A DNA stretch of 64,000 nucleotides. It comes from Virgibacillus_F necropolis_A (GTDB taxonomy: Bacteria > Bacillota > Bacilli > Bacillales > Amphibacillaceae). Below, one piece after another: positions 25,472-33,745 of this stretch. The position numbers were made by a program, and so were the translations under genes. The notes under the pieces are model-generated. The model had not been told where the DNA came from. It was given only the letters and a program-made list of their open reading frames with translations, and did not search any database. The stretch's first letter is position 1. Every line of letters begins with the position of its first letter. The stretch spans positions 2,728,001 to 2,792,000 of the forward strand of contig NZ_CP084992.1 in the NCBI RefSeq assembly GCF_044793635.1. Reading direction: 5' to 3'.

Positions 25472-26347
25472 ATGAGTTACTATTATTACGACACACCCTT
25501 TTCCCCCCAGCATCAAAAACAACAGCCTGGAATTGAATCGCTTATGGTCCCAAAGCCAATAATTGAGAACCCTAACTATAAAGGTTCAGGTAAGTTAAAT
25601 GGTAAAGTTGCAATCATTACTGGTGGGGATAGTGGAATCGGTGCTGCCACCGCAATTGCTTTTGCTAAGGAAGGTGCAGATGTTGTTGTCCCTTATTATT
25701 ATTCCTATGAGGATGCAGATGCTAACCGCACAAAACAAAGAGTGGAGGAGTTAGGGCAAAAATGTCTACTTATTGTTGGTGATTTGCGAGATCAACGGCA
25801 CTGTCAATCCGTTATTAAACAAACGCTTAATCAATTTGGCAAATTAGATATATTAGTGAATAACCATGGTGTCCAATTTCCGCAAGATAGTCTGCTGGAT
25901 ATTACGACCGAACAGTGGGATGCCACATTTCAAACAAATATCTACGCGTTTTTTTACATGACAAAAGCTGCGATACCACACTTGCGAACTGGTAGTACTA
26001 TTGTGAACACTACATCGATTGTCGCGTATGAGGGGAATGAAAAATTAATTGATTATACTGGGACAAAGGGCGCTATTTTAGGCTTCACACGGTCATTATC
26101 ACAGAATGTCGTTGATCAGGGAATTCGAGTCAATGCCGTTGCACCAGGTCCGATTTGGACACCGCTAATACCTTCGAGCTTTTCGGCAGAATATATTGGA
26201 ACAAAATTTGGTCTGGATGTGCCGATGAAACGCGCAGGCCAACCGTATGAGCTAGCCCCAGCATATGTTTATCTTGCTTCCGATGATTCTTCTTATGTTA
26301 CTGGGCAGGTTATTCATGTAAATGGTGGAGCAATGGTAAGTTCATAA
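25472..26347 (+). CDS. Short-chain dehydrogenase/reductase (YhxC/YhdF-like)
   Basis: This is a 291-residue classical-extended SDR with an N-terminal extension typical of the general-stress SDRs of Bacillus. It has the NAD(P)-binding motif TGGDSGIGAA near residue 50, NNHG near 125, and catalytic Ser (NTTSIVAYEGN), Tyr and Lys (YTGTKGA). The C-terminal YVTGQVIHVNGG is characteristic. AGGAGGAAAG precedes the ATG. The substrate cannot be told from sequence. Single-gene unit with its own terminator. Confidence 0.88.
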   Translation: MSYYYYDTPFSPQHQKQQPGIESLMVPKPIIENPNYKGSGKLNGKVAIITGGDSGIGAATAIAFAKEGADVVVPYYYSYEDADANRTKQRVEELGQKCLLIVGDLRDQRHCQSVIKQTLNQFGKLDILVNNHGVQFPQDSLLDITTEQWDATFQTNIYAFFYMTKAAIPHLRTGSTIVNTTSIVAYEGNEKLIDYTGTKGAILGFTRSLSQNVVDQGIRVNAVAPGPIWTPLIPSSFSAEYIGTKFGLDVPMKRAGQPYELAPAYVYLASDDSSYVTGQVIHVNGGAMVSS

Positions 26348-26348
26348 T

Positions 26349-26385
26349 AACAAATACCATTGCGCGATTCGCAATGGTATTTGTT
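26349..26385 (+). terminator. SDR terminator
   Basis: A 16-bp perfect stem, AACAAATACCATTGCG/CGCAATGGTATTTGTT, with a CGATT loop directly follows the stop codon. Confidence 0.85.
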
Positions 26386-26415
26386 TAGACAGCAAGGAAA
26401 GTATAAACGAAAGTC

Positions 26416-26562
26416 TGTCTAGCTCCAGCGCCCAGCGCCTAGTGGACTTCCTTCACCTCCGTACGATAAGTCAACATCGGTTCGCTTTAGCTCACCGTGT
26501 TTCCTTTATCTCCTTCGGTTCAGTCCAGTCCATACGTCGCTTAACAGGCGCTTGCGCTTTTC
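26416..26562 (-). repeat. R1 repeat, copy 4 (inverted)
   Basis: TGTCTAGCTCCAGCGCCCAG at one end and AGGCGCTTGCGCTTTTC at the other. The core (AAGTCAACATCGGTTCGC, GTGTTTCCTTTATCTC) matches copy 2 at 15108. It lies four bases from the pbuX stop. Confidence 0.85.
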
Positions 26563-26566
26563 TTAA

Positions 26567-27880
26567 CTAATTTAATGCTTCCTTTTTATATGCTATAGAA
26601 GCACGCTTATTTCTTTTGGATGGTAGCATATTGAATAATATATTTAATGAAATCGCCGTGATACTGCCAGCAACAATGCCGTTACTTGTTAAAATTTGAA
26701 GGCTTGATGGTAAACTGGCGAACAATTCTGGTGCGATCGTCACCCCTAGACCGATACCAACGGAACAAGCAATAATCATGGAATTTTCCTGTGAGTCGGT
26801 AATAATGCCGCTCAGCATTTTAATTCCCTGGGATACAATCATTCCAAATAGGGCAATCATAGCACCACCTAAAACAGAGGGTGGGATGATGGTTGCAAGA
26901 GCAGCAATCTTTGGTAAAAAGCCAAGCGTTACCAGCATTAATCCTGTAATAAACGTGATTTTTCGAGAACGAACGTTAGACATCTGAACCAATCCGACAT
27001 TCTGTGAAAATGTCGTGTATGGGAATGTGTTGAAGATACCACCTATTACCGATGCTAGACCTTCCGCACGGTATCCCCTTGCAAGTTGTTCTTTTTTGAT
27101 GTCTTTTTCACAAATATCACCTAATGCAAAATAGACACCAGTGGATTCCACAAGTGAAACCATTGCTACGATAGACATGGTAATGACGGCAGACCATTCG
27201 ATTGTCGGCATGCCGAAGTAAAATGGTTGTACCATTTGAAAGAGTGGTGCTTCTTGAACAGGCATAAAGTCGATTTTTCCGATAATAATTGAAACCAGTG
27301 TACCTGCCATTAAACCGAGCAAAATCGAGATGGATCGGATAAAACCAGTAGAAATACGATAAATAATTACAATTAATGCTAGCGTTCCAAATGCGAGTGA
27401 AATGTTGGACAATGACCCGAAGTCGCTTGCGCCTTTACCGCCTCCCATATTGTTGATTGCAACAGGGATTAGCGTGATTCCAATAACCGTTACAATCGAT
27501 CCAGTTACAACAGGAGGAAAAAATTTTATAAGTCTACCAAAAATACCACTAATTAAGATGACGAAAATACCAGATGCAATGATAGAGCCGTAGACAGCTG
27601 ATATGCCATATTGTCCACCGATTGCAATGATTGGTCCAACCGCAGTAAATGTACAACCGAGGACGACTGGAAGCCCAATCCCCGCAAAGCGGGTACTAAT
27701 TGTTTGAAGTATGGTGGCAACACCACACATTAGAATATCAATGGAGACGAGATAGGTTAGCTCTTTTGAATTAAACCCTAGAGCCCCGCCGATAATGAGC
27801 GGGACGATTACCGCCCCTGCGTACATTGCTAGTAGGTGCTGAATTCCAAGTGTCGTTTCCTTAAACATATTTTTCATCAT
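26567..27880 (-). CDS. pbuX: Xanthine permease
   Basis: This is a 437-residue NCS2 nucleobase:cation symporter with about 14 TM segments. The block GLPVVLGCTFTAVGPIIAIG and the signature VESTGVYFALGD near residue 245 are as in UraA/PbuX-type permeases. The partner xpt directly upstream identifies the substrate as xanthine. It overlaps the xpt stop by four bases and is controlled with it by the guanine riboswitch on this strand. Confidence 0.93.
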   Translation of the reverse strand: MMKNMFKETTLGIQHLLAMYAGAVIVPLIIGGALGFNSKELTYLVSIDILMCGVATILQTISTRFAGIGLPVVLGCTFTAVGPIIAIGGQYGISAVYGSIIASGIFVILISGIFGRLIKFFPPVVTGSIVTVIGITLIPVAINNMGGGKGASDFGSLSNISLAFGTLALIVIIYRISTGFIRSISILLGLMAGTLVSIIIGKIDFMPVQEAPLFQMVQPFYFGMPTIEWSAVITMSIVAMVSLVESTGVYFALGDICEKDIKKEQLARGYRAEGLASVIGGIFNTFPYTTFSQNVGLVQMSNVRSRKITFITGLMLVTLGFLPKIAALATIIPPSVLGGAMIALFGMIVSQGIKMLSGIITDSQENSMIIACSVGIGLGVTIAPELFASLPSSLQILTSNGIVAGSITAISLNILFNMLPSKRNKRASIAYKKEALN

Positions 27881-28461
27881 ATAAGAACTTCCTCAAGAAA
27901 TTCTACTTTCCCATTTGTTAAAGATGAAATAATTGCTAGTGACTCCACACGAATGCCACTTTCCCGAATAAGTTTCCCGCCTGGCTGAAAACCTTTTTCG
28001 ATAACTATTCCCGCGCCTGCCGTAGCTGCTTTTGATTGTTCTACAATACGTAATAATCCGAGTAAGGCTTGTCCGTTTGCCAGGAAGTCATCGATGATTA
28101 GCACAATATCATCACTGTTAAGATAATCAATGGATACCGATATATCATTTGTTTCATTTTTCGTATATGAATGAACGCTAGCGGTATAAAGGTCATTCGA
28201 TAATGTTAGGGACTTGCGTTTTCGGGCAAAGACTACTGGAACATCCAGAATTAAACCGGCCATAACAGCCGGAGCAATACCAGAGGATTCAAGAGTTAAA
28301 ATTTTGGTAACCCCTGTGTCTTTGAATCGTGATGCAAATTCCGCGCCAACTTCCCGCATTAATTGTGGGTCAATTTGATGATTTAAAAATGAATCGACTT
28401 TCAGCACATTGTCTGAGAGCACGTTGCCTTCTTCTAATATCTTATTTTTTAATGCTTTCAT
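27877..28461 (-). CDS. xpt: Xanthine phosphoribosyltransferase
   Basis: This 194-residue salvage enzyme makes XMP from xanthine and PRPP. The PRPP-binding motif VLIIDDFLANGQA lies near residue 125, and LTLESSGIAPAVMAG is the family's flexible-loop region. I start it at ATG 28461 (MKALKNKILEEG), seven bases after AGGAGA; the frame runs open to 28599 through terminator sequence that is not coding. First gene of the xpt-pbuX operon. Confidence 0.95.
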   Translation of the reverse strand: MKALKNKILEEGNVLSDNVLKVDSFLNHQIDPQLMREVGAEFASRFKDTGVTKILTLESSGIAPAVMAGLILDVPVVFARKRKSLTLSNDLYTASVHSYTKNETNDISVSIDYLNSDDIVLIIDDFLANGQALLGLLRIVEQSKAATAGAGIVIEKGFQPGGKLIRESGIRVESLAIISSLTNGKVEFLEEVLI

Positions 28462-28491
28462 GACGCATTCTCCTGTCTTTAGTGTATTGAT

Positions 28492-28559
28492 AATAAAAAA
28501 ACTCGAAGGCCGGTGCATCCATTCATGGTGAATGGGAAGCAACGTCCTTCGAGTGGTAA
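28492..28559 (-). terminator. xpt riboswitch terminator and antiterminator partner
   Basis: On the minus strand ACTCGAAGG (28554-28546) pairs with CCTTCGAGT (28509-28501), followed by a T-run. The competing pairing joins GGGTGGCAA, at the P1 3' side (28623-28615), to TTACCACTC (28559-28551), with one mismatch. A long AGAAAAAATGC/GCATTATTTTTTCT hairpin lies between. Confidence 0.8.
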
Positions 28560-28618
28560 CATCGAAAGTAATAGAAAAAATAATGCCATAAAAGTACAAG
28601 CATTTTTTCTTTCATTGC

Positions 28619-28689
28619 CACCCATAGTCGGTTTTTTTACGGTAAACCGGTAGAAACTTGCGGACCTTATTCCCGCGATTATATGAGTG
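28619..28689 (-). promoter_or_regulatory. Guanine riboswitch aptamer (xpt leader)
   Basis: On the minus strand P1 pairs CACTCATA with TATGGGTG. The core AAGGTCCGCAAG, TTTCTACCGG, CCGTAAA and CCGACTATG carries the guanine-specific C. Confidence 0.93.
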
Positions 28690-28710
28690 AAGTGATATAG
28701 AATAAAAACA

Positions 28711-28738
28711 ATTATAACACGCTGAAAAGAAAAATCAA
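28711..28738 (-). promoter_or_regulatory. Sigma-A promoter of xpt-pbuX
   Basis: On the minus strand: TTGATT (28738-28733), a 16-base spacer, then TATAAT (28716-28711). Confidence 0.75.
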
Positions 28739-28765
28739 TGGAGGTTTTAAATATATTTTTCAATA

Positions 28766-28809
28766 AAAACCGAACATTATATGTGATTTTATATTAATCG
28801 TTCGATATT
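28766..28809. promoter_or_regulatory. PurR operator (two PurBoxes) between xpt and purE
   Basis: AAAACCGAACATT (28766-28778) fits the PurBox consensus AWWWCCGAACWWT exactly. The inverted second box, ATCGTTCGATATT (28797-28809), has two mismatches. The CGAAC and GTTCG cores are 24 bases apart, and the second ends seven bases before the purE -35. It could serve both divergent operons. Confidence 0.8.
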
Positions 28810-28811
28810 TA

Positions 28812-28840
28812 TTGACGAAACCATGTATTTTTGATACTCT
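28812..28840 (+). promoter_or_regulatory. Sigma-A promoter of the pur operon
   Basis: TTGACG (28812-28817), a 17-base spacer and TACTCT (28835-28840). It lies between the PurR boxes and the riboswitch. Confidence 0.75.
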
Positions 28841-28861
28841 TAAACTAACAAATGAATACGG

Positions 28862-28933
28862 TTCCTCATATATTTACTGAGAATATGGCTCAGAAGTTTC
28901 TACCTAGCACCGTAAATGCTGGACTATGAGGGA
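28862..28933 (+). promoter_or_regulatory. Guanine riboswitch aptamer (purE leader)
   Basis: P1 pairs CCTCATA with TATGAGG. The core GAATATGGCTCAGAAG, TTTCTACCTAG and CCGTAAA ends TGGACTATG, with the guanine-type C. Confidence 0.95.
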
Positions 28934-29030
28934 GGATGAATCGTTGCACATGAGCAATGATCCGTTTTAATGTGCTAAAGATAAGTCTATTCATCTTCTC
29001 TCATACTGAGGGAGATGAATAGACTTTTTT
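28928..29030 (+). terminator. purE riboswitch expression platform
   Basis: The terminator pairs AGTCTATTCATCT (28984-28996) with AGATGAATAGACT (29013-29025), followed by T residues. GAGGGAGGATGAAT (28928-28941), overlapping P1, can pair over 14 bp (with G-U pairs) with ATTCATCTTCTCTC (28989-29002) as antiterminator. Ligand binding should favour termination. Confidence 0.88.
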
Positions 29031-29037
29031 AGCAGTT

Positions 29038-29120
29038 AAGAAAGTATAAATCCTTTCTTACTGCATAAGTGCAACTAAGGCTTTCGCCATTAAGGCTTGG
29101 CGATAAGCCAAGTTTTCTAA
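29038..29120 (+). repeat. R2-like palindromic repeat, copy 3
   Basis: AGAAAGTATAAA is followed by a palindrome centred on GGCTTTCGCCATTAAGGCTTGGCGATAAGCC cut at 29070-29110, ending AAGTTTTCTAA like copies 1 and 2. It lies between the purE leader terminator and purE. Confidence 0.55.
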
Positions 29121-29189
29121 ATTGTTCCTGGCTTCTTGGGAGAAACTAGGCGCGTACACTTTAATTAATAGAAGAGAAAGAGGGATTTT

Positions 29190-29681
29190 ATGGCTGAGGT
29201 TGGCGTGATCATGGGAAGTATTTCAGATTGGGAAACAATGAAGCATACGTGTGACGTGCTTGACGAACTTAAAATTCCGTATGAAAAAGATGTGATTTCG
29301 GCTCACCGAACACCGGATAAAATGTTCGATTATGCAAAAACTGCTCGAGAACGTGGTTTAAAAGTAATCATAGCTGGGGCTGGTGGTGCAGCACATTTGC
29401 CTGGTATGGTGGCAGCGCAAACCACGTTACCTGTAATCGGTGTCCCAGTTCAAAGCAAAGCACTAAATGGACTTGATTCACTTTTATCCATTGTGCAAAT
29501 GCCTGGCGGTGTACCAACTGCAACGGTTGCCATTGGAAAATCAGGGGCAAAAAATGCAGGGATACTAGCTACCCAAATGATTGGAGCTTTTGATCAAGAA
29601 GTAGCAGACAAGTTAACAGCATATCGAGAAAACATGCAAGCAAGTGTAGATGAAATGAGGGCTGATCTTGCAAAGAAATAA
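29190..29681 (+). CDS. purE: N5-carboxyaminoimidazole ribonucleotide mutase
   Basis: This 163-residue class I PurE converts N5-CAIR to CAIR. The N-terminal VGVIMGS-type block appears here as GVIMGSISDWETMKHTCDVL, and the SAHRTPD motif lies near residue 43. It starts with ATG behind AAAGAGGG, is the first gene of the twelve-gene pur operon, and overlaps purK by 14 bases. Confidence 0.97.
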   Translation: MAEVGVIMGSISDWETMKHTCDVLDELKIPYEKDVISAHRTPDKMFDYAKTARERGLKVIIAGAGGAAHLPGMVAAQTTLPVIGVPVQSKALNGLDSLLSIVQMPGGVPTATVAIGKSGAKNAGILATQMIGAFDQEVADKLTAYRENMQASVDEMRADLAKK

Positions 29682-30798
29682 CGTTATTTTACCCCCAAAA
29701 ACAATTGGAATTATCGGTGGAGGTCAGCTTGGCCGAATGATGGCTATTGCAGCAAGGTATATGGGGTATCAGGTTGCTGTTCTAGACCCAACACCAAATT
29801 GTCCAACTGCGCAAGTTGCAGATAAACAAATTACAGCGGCTTTTGATGACATGGAAGCAATTAAGCAATTAACGGAAATAAGTGAAGTCATCACCTATGA
29901 ATTTGAAAATGTTGATTTAGAAGCGGCTACTTATATAGAAGAAAAAGGGAAATTGCCACAAGGTTCGTTCGCGCTTGAAGTTACGCAAAACCGGGAAAAA
30001 GAAAAGCAAATCATGCATGACGCAGAACTTCCGATTCCTGAATTTTTCATTGTGAAAAATGGAGCGGAATGTGAGACAGCATTAGAAAATATAACGTATC
30101 CGGTTGTGATAAAGACTTGTCGTGGTGGGTATGACGGTAAAGGCCAAATCAAGCTGACAAGTGTGGCAGACGTTACCGAAGCGATGGAATTTGCTGATAA
30201 ACACCAGCATTGCATCATCGAGCAATGGGTTACGTTTGATAAAGAAATTTCTGTTGTATTTACACGTTCACAAAGTGGTGAAATTGCGTTTTTTCCAGTT
30301 GGCGAAAATGATCACAAGGACCATATTCTTTATCAAACAACAGTACCGGCAACAATCAGTGATTTGGTTAAACATAAAGCAATTGATGCAACGATTAAGT
30401 TAGCAGAAAAGATGAATATCATCGGAACGTTTGCGATTGAAATGTTTGTAAATGGTGATGATATTTATTTGAACGAAATGGCACCACGTCCACATAACTC
30501 AGGGCATTATACGATTGAAGCGTGTAATATCTCGCAATTTGCACAGCACATTCGTGCGATTTGTGGATTGCCTTTAAAAAAAATAGAACTATTACAGCCA
30601 GCGGTTATGGTGAATATATTAGGTGAAGATATGGAGCATGCACTGCAGCACATGACGAACTCTAATGATGGATATATCCATCTCTATGGTAAGGATGCAG
30701 TTAAAGAAAAACGTAAAATGGGGCACATTACATTTATTGCAGAAAACGCAGAACAAGTTAACCAGCAAGTGACAACCTATGAGGGGGAAAAAGCATGA
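29668..30798 (+). CDS. purK: N5-carboxyaminoimidazole ribonucleotide synthase
   Basis: This is a 376-residue ATP-grasp enzyme that carboxylates AIR to N5-CAIR. The glycine-rich motif GIIGGGQLGRMMA lies at residues 13-25, and YPVVIKTCRGGYDGKGQ and NEMAPRPHNSGHYT are family blocks. The start is TTG 29668, inside the end of purE, with GAGGG seven bases upstream. Its stop overlaps the purB start. Confidence 0.96.
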   Translation: MQRNNVILPPKTIGIIGGGQLGRMMAIAARYMGYQVAVLDPTPNCPTAQVADKQITAAFDDMEAIKQLTEISEVITYEFENVDLEAATYIEEKGKLPQGSFALEVTQNREKEKQIMHDAELPIPEFFIVKNGAECETALENITYPVVIKTCRGGYDGKGQIKLTSVADVTEAMEFADKHQHCIIEQWVTFDKEISVVFTRSQSGEIAFFPVGENDHKDHILYQTTVPATISDLVKHKAIDATIKLAEKMNIIGTFAIEMFVNGDDIYLNEMAPRPHNSGHYTIEACNISQFAQHIRAICGLPLKKIELLQPAVMVNILGEDMEHALQHMTNSNDGYIHLYGKDAVKEKRKMGHITFIAENAEQVNQQVTTYEGEKA

Positions 30799-32090
30799 TT
30801 GAACGCTATACAAGGGAAGAAATGGGAAGTATTTGGACAGAAGAAAATAAATTCAAGGCATGGCTCGAAGTTGAAATCTTAGCATGTGAGGCATGGAGTG
30901 AGCTTGGAATTATTCCGGCAGAAGATGTTGAGCAGATGCGTAAAGATGCATCCTTTAATATGGATCGCATTTATGAAATTGAACAAGAAACGCGCCATGA
31001 TGTTGTAGCTTTTACCCGTGCCGTTTCTGAAACCCTTGGTGATGAGCGTAAATGGGTACATTACGGGTTAACGTCAACAGATGTTGTCGATACAGCACTT
31101 TCTTATCAATTAAAACAAGCAAACGAAATTATTCGCAAAGACATAGCAAATTTTGTACAAATTTTAAAAGATAAAGCTATCGAACATAAGCATACCGTCA
31201 TGATGGGGCGTACACATGGTGTACATGCAGAACCTACCACTTTTGGCCTGAAGCTTGCATTATGGTATGAAGAAATGAAACGTAATTTAGAGCGTTTCGA
31301 ACATGCTGCAGCAACGATTGAATTTGGTAAATTGTCCGGAGCAGTTGGAACGTATGCCAACATCGATCCATTTGTTGAAAAATATGTTTGTGAAAAGTTA
31401 GGACTAACACCTGCGCCAGTTTCGACACAAACACTGCAACGAGATCGTCATGCAGAGTATGTATCGACTTTAGCATTAATCGGTACATCGATTGAAAAAT
31501 TTGCAACAGAAATTCGAGGATTACAAAAAACAGAAACACGTGAAGCGGAAGAGTTTTTTGCAAAAGGGCAAAAAGGATCGTCTGCAATGCCACATAAACG
31601 TAACCCAATTGGTTCGGAAAATATGACTGGTATGGCTCGTGTGTTACGCGGATACATGATGACATCTTATGAAAATGTTTCTTTATGGCATGAACGCGAT
31701 ATTTCGCATTCATCTGCTGAACGTGTCATTTTACCTGATGCGACAATCGCACTTAATTACATGTTAAATCGTTTTTCAAACATCGTAAAAAATCTAACCG
31801 TATTCCCGGAAAATATGAAACGCAATATTGATCGTACGCACGGGGTTATTTTTTCACAACGGGTTTTACTAACATTGATTACGAAAGGTATGGCACGTGA
31901 AGAGGCATATGATATCGTGCAGCCGACAGCAATGAAAGCATGGGAATCTGAAACGCACTTTAGACAATTAATCGAAAGTGATTCACGATTTACAAGCATG
32001 CTAACACAAGCTGAAATTGATGATTGCTTTGACTATACGTACCATTTGAAAAATGTTGATCAAATTTTTGAACGAATCGGATTAGCGTGA
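30795..32090 (+). CDS. purB: Adenylosuccinate lyase
   Basis: This 431-residue fumarase-superfamily enzyme acts twice in purine synthesis, on SAICAR and on adenylosuccinate. Landmarks are GLTSTDVVDTA near residue 88, GRTHGVHAEPTTFG near 138 and the signature loop KGSSAMPHKRNPIGSEN near 260. It overlaps purK by four bases and purC follows closely. Confidence 0.97.
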   Translation: MIERYTREEMGSIWTEENKFKAWLEVEILACEAWSELGIIPAEDVEQMRKDASFNMDRIYEIEQETRHDVVAFTRAVSETLGDERKWVHYGLTSTDVVDTALSYQLKQANEIIRKDIANFVQILKDKAIEHKHTVMMGRTHGVHAEPTTFGLKLALWYEEMKRNLERFEHAAATIEFGKLSGAVGTYANIDPFVEKYVCEKLGLTPAPVSTQTLQRDRHAEYVSTLALIGTSIEKFATEIRGLQKTETREAEEFFAKGQKGSSAMPHKRNPIGSENMTGMARVLRGYMMTSYENVSLWHERDISHSSAERVILPDATIALNYMLNRFSNIVKNLTVFPENMKRNIDRTHGVIFSQRVLLTLITKGMAREEAYDIVQPTAMKAWESETHFRQLIESDSRFTSMLTQAEIDDCFDYTYHLKNVDQIFERIGLA

Positions 32091-32100
32091 GGTGATGATG

Positions 32101-32817
32101 ATGACGAAGGCTGAATTATTATATGAAGGAAAAGCGAAAAAGGTTTATCGTGTGAAGGAAAACCAGGATCAACTTGTTTTATCTTACAAAAATGATGCGA
32201 CTGCTTTTAATGGAGTAAAGAAAGATAGCTTTGATGGTAAAGGCAGATTAAATAATGAAATTTCATCCTATATTTTTCATTATCTAGCAAAAGAAAATAT
32301 GGAGTCGCATTTTATTGAAAAGTTAAATGAAACCGAACAACTTGTAAACGAAACAACCATTATTCCGCTTGAAGTGGTAGTTAGAAACGTCGCAACAGGA
32401 AGCATTACCAAGCGACTGGGAATTAAAGAAAAAACACCTTTCACAACACCACTTGTTGAACTTTTTTATAAAGATGATGCCTTAGGGGACCCACTAATTA
32501 ATGATGAACACGCATTGTTTCTCTCAGATGCAACACGGTTGGAATTGGATGAAATCAAAGAGATGGCCTTAACGATTAATACCGTTTTACAAAAACTGTT
32601 CAGCGAAATTAATTTAACACTCGTTGATTTCAAGCTGGAATTTGGTCGGTTAAAGGATGGAAGAATTGTGTTATCTGATGAGATTTCACCAGATACATGC
32701 AGACTATGGGACCGCGATACACAAGAAAAAATGGATAAAGACGTTTTTCGTCAGGATTTAGGCGACTTACTACATGTATATAAAGAAATTCTACATCGAC
32801 TGGAGGCAAGATCATGA
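32101..32817 (+). CDS. purC: Phosphoribosylaminoimidazole-succinocarboxamide synthase
   Basis: This SAICAR synthase is 238 residues when started at the third ATG (32101, MTKAELLYEGKAKKVY). GTG and ATG codons at 32092, 32095 and 32098 are too near the GAGGTG ribosome site. Family motifs are ATAFNGVKKDSFDGKGRLNNEISS and DFKLEFGRL, then ISPDTCRLWD. Its stop overlaps purS. Confidence 0.95.
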   Translation: MTKAELLYEGKAKKVYRVKENQDQLVLSYKNDATAFNGVKKDSFDGKGRLNNEISSYIFHYLAKENMESHFIEKLNETEQLVNETTIIPLEVVVRNVATGSITKRLGIKEKTPFTTPLVELFYKDDALGDPLINDEHALFLSDATRLELDEIKEMALTINTVLQKLFSEINLTLVDFKLEFGRLKDGRIVLSDEISPDTCRLWDRDTQEKMDKDVFRQDLGDLLHVYKEILHRLEARS

Positions 32818-33065
32818 AAAAAGTAACAGTATATATCACATTAAAGCAAGGGGTTCTTGACCCACAAGGAAAGGCAATCCAAACTTCCCTAAATTCTCTA
32901 GGGTACCAAGAGGTTCAAGAGGCACGTGTTGGTAAATTTATCGAGTTAAAAGTTGATGATAAAGAAGACCTGGATGAACGAATCAATGCGATGTGTGATC
33001 AACTACTCGCGAATCCAGTAATTGAAGATTTTCGTTTTGATGTGGAGGAGGCTGTTCAATCGTGA
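32814..33065 (+). CDS. purS: FGAM synthase subunit PurS
   Basis: This 83-residue small subunit of the PurSQL formylglycinamidine ribonucleotide synthase probably bridges PurQ and PurL for ammonia transfer. The block VLDPQGKAIQTSLNSLGY is typical. It overlaps purC and purQ by four bases each, consistent with stoichiometric coupled translation. Confidence 0.95.
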   Translation: MKKVTVYITLKQGVLDPQGKAIQTSLNSLGYQEVQEARVGKFIELKVDDKEDLDERINAMCDQLLANPVIEDFRFDVEEAVQS

Positions 33066-33745
33066 AGTTTGCCGTTATCGTTTTTCCAGGATCGAATTGT
33101 GACCGAGACATGTATCATGCAGTATGCGACATTATGAAGGAAGACACTGATTTAGTATGGTATGAAAACAGTAACCTTGAAAACTATGATGCGATTTTAT
33201 TGCCTGGCGGATTTTCATATGGTGACTACTTGCGTTCCGGATCCGTCGCTGCAACATCAGCTATTATGAAACAAATTAAAACACATGCAGAAAAAGGTAA
33301 GCCAGTATTAGGTATCTGTAATGGGTTCCAGATTTTATTGGAGGCTGGACTGCTCCCGGGTGCAATGCTTCGTAATGAAAATCTAGCATTTATGTGCCAC
33401 CAGGAGCCATTAAAAGTCGTAAACAATTCGACGATGTTTACCAGCAGCTATGAAAAAGACGCAGTTGTTCGTTATCCTATCGCGCATGGAGAGGGAAATT
33501 ACTTTTGTGATGAGGATACGTTAAAAGAATTACAACAAAACAACCAAATCGTGTTCACATATGAAAATAATCCAAATGGTTCAGTTGCTGATATAGCAGG
33601 GATTATGAATAAAGAAGGAAATGTACTTGGAATGATGCCACATCCAGAACGGGCAGTTGAAGAGCTACTTGGCAGTGATGACGGTGTAAAGCTTTTTCAA
33701 TCGATCGTGAACAATTGGAGGGAAACACATGTTGTTAACGCATGA
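33062..33745 (+). CDS. purQ: FGAM synthase glutaminase subunit PurQ
   Basis: This 227-residue class I glutamine amidotransferase has the nucleophile in GICNGFQILLEAGLL and the His/Glu pair in MMPHPERAVEELLG. It starts at GTG 33062, overlapping purS. It supplies ammonia to PurL in the PurSQL complex. Confidence 0.96.
   Translation: MKFAVIVFPGSNCDRDMYHAVCDIMKEDTDLVWYENSNLENYDAILLPGGFSYGDYLRSGSVAATSAIMKQIKTHAEKGKPVLGICNGFQILLEAGLLPGAMLRNENLAFMCHQEPLKVVNNSTMFTSSYEKDAVVRYPIAHGEGNYFCDEDTLKELQQNNQIVFTYENNPNGSVADIAGIMNKEGNVLGMMPHPERAVEELLGSDDGVKLFQSIVNNWRETHVVNA

Noticed and set aside
28462..28599. 46-residue N-terminal extension of xpt
   Set aside because: It translates the riboswitch terminator; the real start at 28461 has AGGAGA and matches the family.
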